A DNA stretch of 64,000 bases from Dipylidium caninum. Its lineage: Eukaryota > Platyhelminthes > Cestoda > Cyclophyllidea > Dipylidiidae. The notes under the pieces are model-generated. The model saw only the letters and a list, made by a program, of their open reading frames with translations. It made no database searches and had not been told where the DNA came from. The translations under genes and the position numbers were made by a program. Where the stretch lies: positions 1-64,000 of the forward strand of contig QEYB01001025.1 in assembly GCA_017562135.1 (NCBI GenBank), read 5' to 3'. Positions 1 through 10,260 of this stretch are shown piece after piece (positions within the stretch are counted from its first letter, which is position 1; the number at the start of each line of letters is the position of its first letter).

Positions 1-174
1 CGGATATTGAAGACGCTTTTACGAAACGCCTCTCATGATGCCTATTCAAGATTGCCAACTTTAATCATTCGTTTCCTTTAAAAGTCATTTCATATTCTTA
101 ATCTCTAAACGTTAGCGTAATTTCGTTACAGGAAGAATTCTTTTACAACTAGCAGTTTTCAATTTTTGTTCTCA

Positions 175-760
175 ATTTTGGGTCATTCTTGTGTAGTCCA
201 TCGAAGTCAGCCAAAATCTCTCCTTATGTCTGTTCAGTGGCGGAAAATTACGAAACCGCTGAATAAGCTTAGAATTACGGAATAAAAAAGGTGTCCGCTA
301 GATTTAAGAAAGGCCATATTTGGCAACCCGTGTGAGCGATGCTAGTTAGACGACGAGTTGTTCGTGTTTGTCCGAAACGTGGCGTCATTTTTGGCAATGA
401 CTGGTTATTGCGGGGGCAATCTGCGGGAGGCAAGACTCCTTGTGAAGAATGACTGGATGATGCCTTTAACGATAACCAGTATTGCTCTTACTTGCCACCT
501 TCCTGAGAAGACCATCATGGTAGGTTGTGAAGGATTTTCATCTGAGTGGGGACAAGGAGTCGTTTTCCATTTCCATCACACACACTGACCTTATCACGTT
601 TCTTTCAATTGGTGTCTCAAATTACTCGCCTCTGCTGCCCTCGTCCACGCTGCTGTGAGAGGAGAGGAATGGAGAGGAGTTGGAGGGGAGCGAGGTGGGT
701 AGAGTGAGAAAGAGAAGAGAGCGAGGAATTAACACAGATGTTGTAGTCACATGTTTTATA
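175..760 (+). repeat. Family D repeat, copy 1
   Basis: This stretch aligns over most of its length, in the opposite orientation, with 32,640-33,255, at roughly 75-80 percent identity by eye with scattered small indels. Shared landmarks run in order. First comes a block around 180-250 with the words TCATTCTTGTGT and AAAATCTCTC, then GTGTGAGCGATGC near 335. Next is a peptide block reading TGYCGGN here and TGYCGDS in the partner, and last a purine-rich GAGAGGAGAGGA tail at 655-720. The + strand is open at 358-588 (76 codons), but this copy breaks frame upstream of it. I recognise no domain. It is a decayed dispersed repeat that was probably once coding; whether it was a transposon or a duplicated host exon cannot be told here. 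Confidence 0.6.
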
Positions 761-1479
761 TTTCGGTGCTTATTAATCTACTTTAAGTGCAAAATGAGTT
801 GTTTGCTTGGGATTACACCAAGAAGGCACCCGTTTGGGAAAACAAACATCGTGCTGTGAATGTGGTGGACTCACGTGTTTGTCAATGGAGTGGAGCAAAC
901 GGAAAGGACGGAGTGGGAAGATTATCCTCGAGTTTGAAGAGAAGTGAGCAAACTCGGTACTGTCAATCAGAGAATGGAGACATGAAGGGGAGCTCAGGTG
1001 AATGCCTATTCGTCTATCGGCCACGTTTATGTGTTGAAGATGAGAGAAGTCAGGAAGGCGACGATGACAGACTGATTATCTGAGACCTGCTATGTTTCCG
1101 TCGTGCTTCCCAACCCTAAACTGGACAATGACAGCACACAAGCTGACCCTCTTGCTCCCTTGTCTTGCCTCTCCCTTCATGCTTTACCTTGACCCGCCCT
1201 GCCTTTCATGCTCCCAGTCACACGGCACTGCATGACAGGCTAAAGACTTCTCCGCCACCCCACAATCCTAGCGAAGCCAAGTCATTTGAACCAAAACCGA
1301 AGGAGGACTTTGCAAGGGTCGAGCGAGAGGTGAACGGGAGAAAGCCAGGAAACCAATTGTGCAAGCCAGCATTACGAAAGGTATCCCAACCCATTACCCA
1401 CTAGCAAGATGCGCCAACCCCTCCTCCTCCGTCTCCTTTATTCAGTGTGCATCCATCCTCCTACACATGGGAAGAGGCC
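761..1479. other. No recognised feature
   Basis: The two strands carry overlapping open frames of 83 and 98 codons (773-1024 minus, 787-1083 plus). Neither has a recognisable motif or a partner elsewhere in the window. I see nothing else that I can support. Confidence 0.5.
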
Positions 1480-3310
1480 GTAAATTGACACCCATTTAGC
1501 CTTACTTCTTGTTGACTCAGTCGGTTAACACAGACATCATCGCGGCAATTGAAATAATTCATGAGGAGAAAGTGCCAGTGGTGAGAAAGTGAGGGAGAAG
1601 GAGTAGAGCTTTCTGTTCTGGTGGGAATCGGATTCTCGAGGGAAGTCACGTGACTCATGGGGCGCTGATACCCCTCAACGATCCACAAAGTTTGCATTTA
1701 CTCTGTCCTTTTCTCCCACCCAAAATGCTCTCCACTCGCTATTTCGAAGGTATTTATGAAATCAGGAAGAATAATGTACACAAACAATGTCATGCATCGG
1801 ACGTTAACTATGCTGATGGGGAAGTAGTCAATCAATTAATTGTTCAACTGCCACTCTGTCAAACTTATCTTCGTTTCTCGTCTTGCAACTAGGTAAGCAA
1901 CAATTTTATCAAGTTCTCCATCTTTCTCTTCAGGTGTCAAATTTCCGTCGTGGTCACTCTCATCAGCCATTCCAACCACTCATAATTCACCTCCCCCTCT
2001 TCTCATATTACTTTAGTTCTTTCCTGGGCACTTTCTCAGTGAAGGAATATTCCTCTCCTCCAACTGGTCCAACACTTCCCTCCATGCGTCTACGCTTGGG
2101 TGGACTGCATCCCCAGTTGTGACGGACCTTTGAAGGTGATGTGATCCGGTCAACTTCTTTTTCCGTGCCAACTGTCCTCCTGGCAAATCCCCCACTCCGC
2201 CTTCTCTCAAACGCCTTCTTGGCTACCACTGTCGATGGGACGCTGGCTCTGCAAGCGCTTGTGTGCGCTGCTAGTGACCCACCAGATCTCATCATCGTGA
2301 CGTAATCCCCATCCGCTTTAGGGCATTCCGATTCAGTTGGCATACTCCTCATAATGTTCTCTTCCAATATGTCATGACCATTTTATTATTCCATACACTG
2401 TGTGCCGGCCGCAATTGCTGCTATTTCCACAGCTCTGCGCATTTGGCATTTGCGTGGCTGTGCGCTCAGTGCTTCTGCCCGCCTGAACGGACCTTTCGGT
2501 GGCGAAATCTTCACGTGGCCAGATGGTCACAATTTGCAGTCTGGAAATGCTGAGAGAGGCTTTTGCGGCGGGGGTATGAGAGGCTTTTGTTTGTCGACGG
2601 TTTTCTACTGTTTGCACAGTAGTTTCCTTGGTGGCGACAACGCAAGGTGCAATTTCGGTGATTTTTACCTCCGATGTGTCAAGCACCTTGGTCCTTAACC
2701 GTCATGGGGATTGAAGAGGTTTTCGGGATCGGCGCTATAAGACTTCCTCCTTCTCAGAAGACGCTTCCACTTTCTGCCACAGCGACGTGACAACCTCGCG
2801 TCGACTATGAGATTCAGACTTGCTCCTGGATGAGCGTGCATTGCCATCGTCGGAAGATGAGTTTTAAAGACGCCAATCAATATTTCCTAGGTCAAACGCT
2901 TCAAGTCCTTTATGAATATCGATTTCCCACTTGTCATTTCTTCGCCAACTGTCTGAAACACTGCACAAATGAAGTGTTGGGGTAAAATGTCATTCCATGG
3001 GAAGGGTTAGCTTTATCCATGTCCTGCATGGATGACCGTTTTGGTTGCGCTATTGCCAGCATCAAGAGTTTTTGTGGCAATATTTACAGTCGAGTCAAAA
3101 TATTTGCCCTATTCTCCACTACTTTCAATCAGCAAAACTAACTCATTTAAAGCTTCGTTGCATGCAATAGATGGACGGCGTGGAAGTTTTCCCTCCCACT
3201 CAAAAGTGTGCGTTTTTCTGCTCTTTGGACATCACCCGAGGAACATTGAGCAAGGTGGGATGGACATGAATGCCACAAAATGCTGAAACGCGAAATAAGT
3301 TGGCAGACTC
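1480..3310 (-). repeat. Family A repeat, copy 1 (decayed, coding-like)
   Basis: Successive blocks match other copies. 1,480-2,000 matches 6,900-7,460, and 1,880-2,290 matches 38,640-39,000 and 33,920-34,070. 2,400-2,880 matches 34,160-34,680 and 7,490-7,930, and 2,880-3,300 matches 34,680-35,110 and, inverted, 27,290-27,760. Coding-like frames lie on the minus strand: 2,695-2,880, 2,372-2,686 and 2,008-2,367. They contain a basic stretch (KWKRLLRRRK), then N-P-H-D, then TKETTVQTVEN, all echoed in the other copies. The three pieces sit in different frames, so this copy is broken. I see no reverse transcriptase, transposase or integrase motif. It may be a decayed non-autonomous element or a duplicated host exon cluster; the family is real, its nature unknown. 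Confidence 0.65.
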
Positions 3311-3329
3311 ATTAGAGGCCGCGAATATA

Positions 3330-3900
3330 GTCTTTCCGAAGGTTGGCGCTCTACGCCATAATGTCATACTTCCATTGATTACTCTCTCGCTCTCTCCCCA
3401 CCCCAAGTGAGCTCTGATTCTGATGAGGCGAACCAGCAGAGAGAACGGACTGCGACGCTATTGCTTCACTAGTGTGGTATGACAGTGGAGAAGCAGAATA
3501 TATCTTCAACATTTGCAAATCTCCTTCCATTTTTGGCGAGGTGGGTCCACTAGTCGGCATTCATGAGAGAATTGCAAAACTGCATCTTAAACTTCCTCTA
3601 TTCAGTGGACGAAGGGCAGCGATAGAACCGGACACGACGCTCCTACAGAAGAGTGAGAGAGTCGACCTCACTTGCGTGCGGCAAGACGAATTCCTGACGA
3701 CATGGGGGTGGGGCTGACGCGATACCATGTAGGAATTTGACGTGAAGGGAGGAGGGTAGCACCTTCCGTAATGTACGCGCCTGGCAGACTAAGACAGGAC
3801 CTTCTCTTCGCCAGAGGAGGAAGGCTTCACCACCCAACACTCACCGTTGAACATTTTGCATCACGTCTCCTTGGCAGAGAAAGTCGGTCACGAATTTCCT
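3330..3900 (-). repeat. Family R3 repeat, copy 1
   Basis: Matches 30,055-30,500 and 16,656-17,110 in inverted orientation, and 5,110-5,390 in part in direct orientation. The shared + strand words here are GAGAGAACGGACTGCGACGC near 3,440 and GCAGAGAAAGTCGGTCACGAAT near 3,875. On the + strand 3,472-3,717 contains a peptide (GPLVGIHERI) that recurs on the minus strand at 16,656-16,895 (GPFVGIREKI). On the minus strand 3,643-3,840 contains WRREGPVLVCQ, which recurs at 30,095-30,170 as WRREAEVLVCQ. Since homologous DNA looks similar in every frame, this does not settle which strand, if any, was coding. Confidence 0.6.
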
Positions 3901-4870
3901 TCCGAAGTTGCGTTCATGCAACTTCCCTCATCATTGCCACCGCGTCAGCACCTCTTTATAACACTTCACGCACCCTTACACGCCATGCAAAAACATTTCT
4001 GCTGATAATGTGCAATTACATAATGCTTAGTGGTACAACCGAAAAAAAGTGGAGAACGAGAGGAGAAATGTGAGACGAAAGTTGGAGGAAGGGGAGAATT
4101 TGAAGCAGGAATAAAACAGAGGGAAAATACATGGCATTGTAAGAGTCGCTTCACCTGGCCAAGGCGGCTGCTGCGTGGCGAGTGTGTGCCGAAAGTGGGG
4201 GATGTTACGACAATATTGTTTGATGAGGCTCTTCAGAGTCTTCAAAATTCTCCTTGAGAAGTCGATAAGATTTACTCAGTCTACTTGGAGGCGATTCACA
4301 TCCGCTTGCGAGGCAACTCTTCTTGCATTCAGGAGTAGAAGCATGTAGCTCTGCATTTCTATGATTTTGTGAAGAAGTGTTTCAAATTATACCATGACAT
4401 TGCGTAAGTTTTTCTCAGTTATTTCGCCACTTTCCTCTTCTTCGCTATCGTCTGCGGGGACCTCATCGTCGCCGCCGTTGGCCGTAGAGGCGAAGCTTGA
4501 GCTGGACGTGTCTTCTGAGCTGATTGGACCATCCGTAATATCGAAACACGATAAAGGCGAGTGGTAGTAATGGAAAGGATATAAACCCGAAAACACAGCA
4601 AACGAGTTTTCATTCGCCCATTTTCGACATTCGTCTTTCCCTAACCTCCACTCGTTCTCTAACCCGAGTCACGAGTTTATTAGTTGTCATCCTGATTGGC
4701 TCTTGGGTGTCCGACCTGTCACCATCAGCCATCGAATACCAGCGACCTCCTAAAGGCCGACCATTCCAGTTCACTGTCATGGTTCGCCGCCGACGTTACG
4801 TACGGATATTTGTCGTCCTCGATCAGCTCAGTGGACACTGGAAACGTTAGGCAGTGGGGGAATGAGAGGC
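3900..4870 (+). repeat. Family B repeat, copy 1
   Basis: Three blocks recur in the same order, inverted, at 31,990-30,560, and partly in direct orientation at 44,755-45,260 and 42,130-42,250. Block alpha (3,910-4,230) carries on + the peptide TFLLIMCNYIML, which is TFLLIMCDYVLL in the 32 kb copy. Block beta (4,250-4,600) carries on minus an acidic run (SEEEESGEITEKNLRNVMV), which is a DEEEEIGTITESDLRDVVV run at 31 kb. Block gamma (4,570-4,860) carries on + WVSDLSPSAIEYQRPPK, which is WASDLSPPSIEYQRPLK at 30.6-30.9 kb. Substitutions in these peptides are mostly conservative, which hints at former coding function. The apparent coding strand alternates between blocks. No known domain. Confidence 0.6.
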
Positions 4871-5100
4871 AGGTGAATTGGGTGCAGAAAGCGTTTGTAC
4901 GTGTCTGAAAGCCGTCAAGTGGGGTGAGCGTCGGCCAACTTGACAAAGTCGTGCTGAGCTGTAAACAACAGTCTTAGAAGAGAAAGATTGGCAGTTGCCG
5001 CAGTGAAGGATTGCTGAGCAAGTAGTGTGTCCTATTAGTTTGGAGGCTGTTGGTTTTTGGTCGGTGGATGCGTCGTGACACCCCGCGTTGAGTGCAATTA
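4871..5100 (+). repeat. Short repeat shared with the 14.5/18.3 kb inverted pair
   Basis: The stretch around 4,885-4,970 (GTGCAGAAAGCGTTTG, then GCCGTCAAGTGGG, then GCTGAGCTGTAA) matches 14,545-14,640 in direct orientation and 18,190-18,300 inverted. It sits between the end of family B and the next R3 fragment. I see no coding signal of its own. Confidence 0.45.
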
Positions 5101-5109
5101 GCTGTTCTC

Positions 5110-5390
5110 CGTCTACTCATTCACCCGCGTGTGGCAAGACAAAGTAGGGGCGAAATGGAGGCGTGGCTGATGCGACTCCGTGTGGACGGTTGAAGTAGGG
5201 GGAGGAAGGTTGCGACTGCCATGATGTAAGCACTTGACACACTGACTTGAACTTCTCTTCGGCAGGGGAGGAGAGCTTGACCACCCCATACTCTCGCCAC
5301 TGGGCACAGAAAGTCGGCCACGAATGTCCAAAATTCGCTGCGCACTATTAGCATTAGTTGGTCGGTGGTGTCCGAATGCGTGGCGACCTG
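5110..5390 (+). repeat. Family R3 repeat, partial copy 2
   Basis: Parallels 3,670-3,900 in direct orientation. It starts with a GCGTGTGGCAAGAC block and ends with CAGAAAGTCGGCCACGAAT. The WRRE peptide of copy 1 reads CRRE here on the minus strand. Only about half of the R3 unit is present; the part matching 3,340-3,660 is missing. Confidence 0.5.
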
Positions 5391-5850
5391 TTCCTCGTCT
5401 CCCTGCGCTCTCCAATACTTGCTTTTGGAGAATCGTGTTATAATGTGGAAAAAGTTTCCGAAATTTGTGTGTTTGCATCTTCCTTATTCTACCATCGTAC
5501 GCCCTCGTTGCAGTATTTCTTGACATTCTTGTTGTCTCTTCCGTTTGGCAGGTGTGTTAGCCATTTGGAGTTGTTTAATCACGCGAGTGATATTCACGCC
5601 CCGGTAATGCTGATTACCCTCCAATGACGGTTTCGTTGACTATTGAGGCCTGACGAGGTGCGAGGTCTCTTGCCTTGTTTTCACTAATGCCTCGTTCTAT
5701 TTGAGCTTTGTGTTTCGGTGTATAACAGGAAGAAAGTGTTGATTAATTTTCGCACTCTCATAAAGAAAGTCTGGCCTTGTTTGGTGGCAGCACAGCGAAG
5801 ACTGCAATGTCCGATATCAAAGAGGTGGGAAGAGAACGGGAGACAGTTAA
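5391..5850. other. No recognised feature
   Basis: This is the gap between the R3 fragment and the left end of the long inverted repeat. It has an open + frame at 5,358-5,627 with no motif. I found no second copy in the window. Confidence 0.5.
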
Positions 5851-6702
5851 TGCAGTGAAATGGATCAGTTGCCGCAAGCAGTTTCGTGAGCTGCACCTCT
5901 GAGAGGGAGGCACCTGATTCAGTGGTTGGACATGCTGAGCTAGGGACCTGGTGCAGGCAGCAGGTGACAATCGCTACACCGAATCCAGTTGGGTGAGAAG
6001 TTTTTGCTATGGTCGTGTTCGCAGAAGTAATTCCACATCATCATCGGTGTTTCAGGTGGATCAGAGTCAAGGTCCTCGCCACAGAGAAAGGAGATTCGTG
6101 AAGCTGTTGGTAGGAGGAAGCGAGAAAACCAAGAAAAGCACTCGGGAACACGATCAAATCTCGTTACAGTGCATAACACCAATCGACTCTACGTCCGTTG
6201 ACTTAGTTATTTAGAGTGTTACGTCTCCACTCTGAGCACAGAGTAGAAAACTCGAGACAATGGGTTTACTGAGAAAAACAGCTCAGAGGCTTGTGAGCAA
6301 TTAAGGTTGGGGGAGTGGGGCGAGAGTGGTGGGGAGAGGCGCTGAAAGGGATTTCGCTGTGAGGCGTTTCACTTCACGCCGTCTGTGCAGAGAATGTCTA
6401 CGGTGACATTCCTTCCCAGGTGTTGCCTTCAATGAAGCTTTGCTTTCGCGAAGTTTCTGATGCAGAGGTAAATCATTTGTCGTGATTACTGCGGTGAAAG
6501 TGACTCTTATTAATTATGCCATGCAAGGGAAAACTCACCATTTCAAACGAGTAGACTGAAGAAACGCCGTAAGGTGAAGCCTCAAGCTAGGAGATTCTCA
6601 TGGCTGCCTCTTGGAACGTTTACAGTCTGACGGTGAGGAGGGCGGAGGAACGACTGACTTGTCCCCTAACATGAATATTCACCTTGGCAAGGAGGGCAGT
6701 GG

Positions 6703-6891
6703 GTGAGTGGAGACGTGACGAAGCGCAGAAGAGGAGACGCAGCCAACTCTTTTCATCGATGGCTCCACCACCTCACCAATCAAACAGCATCCACCTCCAC
6801 TTCCCGTCTATGTCTCATCCAAAACAATAACATCAACTGCCTTCGAGATGCTGTAGCCAACCAACGGCGTATCCTGCGCCAATTCAAATAA
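6703..6891 (+). other. Conserved 62-codon open frame in left arm
   Basis: This frame reads the same in both arms (partner 22,124-22,312 minus) and has no ATG; the first possible start is GTG. It ends at a TAA that overlaps AATAAA, and a second AATAAA follows within about 20 bases. The peptide is basic, then Ser/Thr/Asn-rich (KRRRGD, TASTSTS). Identity between the arms carries no coding information because the DNA itself is identical. The corresponding part of the 38.5 kb family A copy is interrupted. It is probably not a gene. The tandem AATAAA motifs could act as polyadenylation signals for family A transcripts on this strand. Confidence 0.25.
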
Positions 6892-7655
6892 AAGTTCCCA
6901 CCTTCCTAAATAAACTCATTTAGCCTTACCTCGTGTTCACTTTGTCGCTCAAGGCAGATATAACCGAGGGATTTGAAATAACTAATAAGAATGTGGTGGA
7001 TAGTGAGGCGGAGGGGTCAGATTCTTCTATTTTGGTGGGAATCGCGACTCACGATGGTACTCGCCTGACTCATTGGGTGCTGATGCGCCTCCCGCGGTCT
7101 AGAAGGGTGGTATTCACCCTCCCATTTTCCCTCATTTAAAATGCGCTTGAGTCCTTCTTTCCAGTGCCTTTATTAATTCAGGTAGAATAATATACACGTC
7201 CAAGCAATGTCATGGATGAGACGTTGATTGCAGCGACGACGAAGAAGTCTGTCCAGCACTTGTTCAACTGTGTTTCTATCATTATTTATCTTGTTTTTCC
7301 GTCTTGAAACAGAGGAATTAACAATTTCAGCGCGTCCTTTGTCTTTCTTTTCCGGTGTCTACGTTTTGTCGCGGGTGACTCTTCTCAGCCAATCCAACCA
7401 TTCATGCTTCTTTCCTCTTCTGATGTTACTTTTCTCCTTTCCTGGAGCATTTCCTCAGTGAAGGAATATTCATTCTTCACCTCCAGCGTTTGTGCTGCCT
7501 TGCACTCAGTCTTCTCGCTTGCTTGAACAGCCACCTCGGACGTGAAATTAGTGTGTGGCTAAATAGTAATGACGATTGGATTGGATATGTCCAAAGTTGT
7601 CTTTGTTGGGATATGCGAGCCATCCTTTGTCTATTTTTCGACTGTGTTCGCCCGC

Positions 7656-7979
7656 TTAAACAGTCGTTTCCTGGGTGGTGACAAGGCCGAGTGAAACCTC
7701 TGTGAAGTTCGCTTCTGATATGGTGTAAACTCTATTCCTTATGTGGTTATGAGGATTATTGAGATTATCGAAGTCGCCGGTGGAAGCCTTCCTCTTCCAC
7801 TTTTCTAGGGCGTCATGACAGCTTGTGCCCGTCGACCATGGCAGTCCGACTTGCTCCAGGCAGAGCGTGCATTGTCCATCGTTAGAAGAATACTTTTGAA
7901 AAATGCCACTTAAACGCCAATCATAAATTCGTAGGTGAAACGCTTCACTCGTTTTCGAGTAGTGATTTCCACTATTCAT
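7656..7979 (-). pseudogene. Family A coding-like block, left arm
   Basis: This is the best preserved example of the family A peptide, 107 codons open on the minus strand with an ATG. It shows YDWRLSGIFQKYSS, then a CTLC pair, a basic KWKRK run, DFDNLNNPHNHI and TTQETTV near the end. The 34.2-34.5 kb copy has DFDNLLNHHDRL and TTQETTVQAVE, and the 2.4-2.9 kb copy has NPHDG and TKETTVQTVE. The Cys pair plus the later His residues superficially resemble a BED-type zinc finger, but the pair is absent from other copies, so I do not call it. The identical partner is at 21,107-21,430 (+). It ends in a stop in a region where other copies continue, hence pseudogene. Confidence 0.45.
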
Positions 7980-8030
7980 TATTTCACCAAGAGAATCGAA
8001 GTGTTTTTAATAAACCTTAGGTTCCCCTTT

Positions 8031-8551
8031 TGCTTTCAGTTATACATGGACGATGAAGTAGAAGTGGTGATGACTGCGCACGACTCCATGACGGAGAGGA
8101 CGGACAGTCGGCAGGTGGACGAAGATGGTTGCGGTCTGTTTTATGCGAAAAGTGAAAAAGGAACTTAAAGAAGCCAGCGCCATTTCCTATGAGGTTAGGG
8201 GCGAAATGCATTTACAATTGTGGGAGATGATTGAATGAGTAATGTGGACTCCTCCTCCACCTCCTCCCGAGTTGGAGAACTGAATGTGCGTGTCAAAACC
8301 TCCGAGTGTCGATGAACACGTAGGCAACGCAGTAGACGATCGCCTGAGGTGATCTAATGGGATCGCCACCTGAGGTGGATGAAGAGGAAGAAAGCAGAAG
8401 TGCTGCTTCTGACGAGATTATGGGGAATGAGGAAGCATTTGAGCCAGTTGCATGTCGCCAATGTGGTCCAGAAATCAGCCGCATCATTCGCGAGATGTCC
8501 AGGAACCTAAGATGCCTCAATGCAAGACTGATTGTGTCCAGTCTAATCTAA
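8031..8551 (+). other. Coding-like acidic frames unique to the arms
   Basis: A CTTTTGCTTTCAG tract at about 8,028-8,039 looks like a splice acceptor. It is followed by an acidic open stretch to 8,168 (DDEVEVVMTAHDSMTERTD). A second frame at 8,357-8,551 encodes 64 residues with an acidic EVDEEEESRSAASDE segment, then C-x2-C and an Arg-rich IIREMSRNLRCL segment. The right arm copies (20,918-21,151 and 20,535-20,729, minus) differ in the first stretch at three residues, all replacement changes. That argues against strong present selection, though three sites are few. I recognise no family. These could be exons of a duplicated host gene or part of a mobile element. Confidence 0.3.
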
Positions 8552-9135
8552 CGGCACCCCTGGGTCGTCTACTTTCTTATAATGGACTTTTCAATCCCCT
8601 GTAACTGTGGCCTCCACTGTGACCGTGTGTCTGGTTTGAAGTCATTCCGGCACAAACGGCGCAAGTTGGAGGAGAGGCCACGAAGCGAAATCCTCTTGAT
8701 AGGTTTGAGAAGTGGCAATTCGTGGCATGTCCATTCTGTGGCCAACCCATCTGGCTTTCTACATTGCATGTTTCAGTAGAAGTTGGGACGGTCAAAATAG
8801 ACGTGCTAGTCAACTGCTACGTCACGACTGTTAGTCTGCACATTTTGGTTTGGGATTTGGGTGGGTGTAATTACGGGTGTGCGGAGCAGCAGCAGAACGT
8901 GGTCGAGGTGCTGTCCACAGTAAAGCACTCGAAGGTGGAGACCTGACCTGTCTGACGAAAGTGGGATTATTGAAGCAAGAAATCAGTACCAGCGGCACGA
9001 AGTTGAGTAGGAGCCGTGGACACCTCCATATCACATTGACTCTACTGCGTCAAATTCAACGACAACCAACAACTTGCCTACCTTAGCGCAATAACCTGCT
9101 CAACCGTCCATCCTGACTCCGGCTGCTGCTTATAT

Positions 9136-9507
9136 CTACCACTCTGACGTGAGGATGAAGCTGCCGAAAGGAGTGGCTGCAATTGACGATATTCTTGCCC
9201 GCTTGCCTGATTGCCCGCCCTCTTTCATCAACATCGCGTAAGGCCGTACATGCAGCGTTAGTCTCATACCTGTAGGAGGCTTAGGTGCTTGCAATACGCT
9301 CAACATACAAGGAGGAGCTGCTTGGGAGGTGTGAGCAGGAGCCGTGGTAGACTGAGAGGTTGTCGGGCGAGATGGGTAGGCAGGAGGGTGAATGGGCTGG
9401 TTGTCTGCCACCGCGGATGCACACACGGTGGCAGATGAGAAAACGGGTAGGCGGCGAGGAGTTTGACAATATAGGTGCCTGAATTTCTCGTACTCCTTGC
9501 AAATCAC
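9136..9507 (-). other. 123-codon open frame, inner left arm
   Basis: Open on the minus strand, with a middle rich in Pro, Ser and Thr (PPAYPSRPTTSQSTTAPAHTS) and no known domain. The right arm partner (19,580-19,948, +) keeps the second two thirds almost unchanged. Its first third is in another frame, because 9,380-9,480 is much more diverged than its surroundings and carries small indels. A short hairpin (9,405-9,413 with 9,426-9,434, nine pairs) lies inside and is kept in both arms. Coding status unknown. Confidence 0.25.
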
Positions 9508-9822
9508 GTGGCCGTATGGCAGAAACAGAACTAATGGGTCAGCTATTTGGTCTCGGAAGTAGCGCCTTTACTCAACACCCGCGGTGTGTTGAAATCTGAC
9601 TTGAACGCCATTTCTGAGGAGTGGTCTGGAGAATCAGAAAAGGCATCACCGTTCCAGCGACCGCGACAACTTCGAGCCTTGTCATGATGCTCATAGACGA
9701 CACGCCTTAACCGACACCAGTTAATTTCATCGGCTCTCGCTTTTTCGACGTCAACTCCTCGTGCCTTTTCCGTTATCTCACCGTCGTATTATACGCATGA
9801 ACGGCTTTGCACCTCAACCTCT

Positions 9823-10260
9823 TTGCCTCCAGTGCTTGTCTCACAACCGCTTTCTGCACTTCAGTGTTTTCTTCGTCTACAGCCTGCCATCCTCACCGAA
9901 CCCTCATCGAAAACAGAGCGGTACCGACATCAGATGCCCCCAGAACTTCTCCTTTTTGACGATGTACAACAAGATACGCTCATATGCTCATCTAGAACTT
10001 TCTCCTACATCAGTGTGGACTGCTTTTATACTCATCCTCAAACCCGCAGAGAAATGATACGCAAAATACTCTTTTATTCTCGCCAAACTCTCGCTTCCAT
10101 GTCCCTTTCGCGCGCCCTGAATGAAACCAGCACAGGCCATCAACTGCCCCCTTCACCACTACTAAAGGAGCGAGTTGACGGGCGTCTTAACTACGTACAT
10201 ACAACGCTTATCAGGATGCCAGAACCTTACCTATACGCTGCCCATTCTATTGCCAAATGA
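9823..10260 (+). other. 145-codon open frame, left arm edge
   Basis: A long + strand frame crossing the inner edge of the left arm; the first in-frame ATG is at 9,823. The peptide (PPELLLFDD, YISVDCFYTHPQ, LNETSTGHQLPPSPLL) has ordinary protein-like composition but no motif I know. The right arm version (about 18,905-19,060, minus) lacks internal segments and is broken. If coding, only the left copy could make it. It could also be a chance frame in a pyrimidine-biased strand. Confidence 0.25.

Larger units (their letters stand above)
5851..10145 (+). repeat. Long inverted repeat 1, left arm
   Basis: The reverse complement reappears at 18,905-23,776. Base 5,851 pairs with about 23,776, 6,703 with 22,312, 8,357 with 20,729 and 9,771 with 19,310. 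The coordinate sums stay almost constant from 7.4 to 9.8 kb, so indels are few there. The 8,880-9,340 part differs from its partner by only one or two bases by eye. The match weakens beyond 9,815, with several indels, and fades near 10,145. The outer half (5.95-8.0 kb) is a family A copy, also seen directly at 37.08-39.2 kb. The inner half (8.0-10.1 kb) occurs only in the two arms. Relative to the right arm this arm lacks about 645 bases, holds about 70 extra at 7,293-7,362 and about 32-34 extra at 6,015-6,047. Confidence 0.9.

Noticed and set aside
7860..7979. BED-type zinc finger in the family A peptide (CTLC with later His residues)
   Set aside because: The Cys pair is not present in the 34 kb and 2.7 kb copies and the aromatic residues expected before it are missing.
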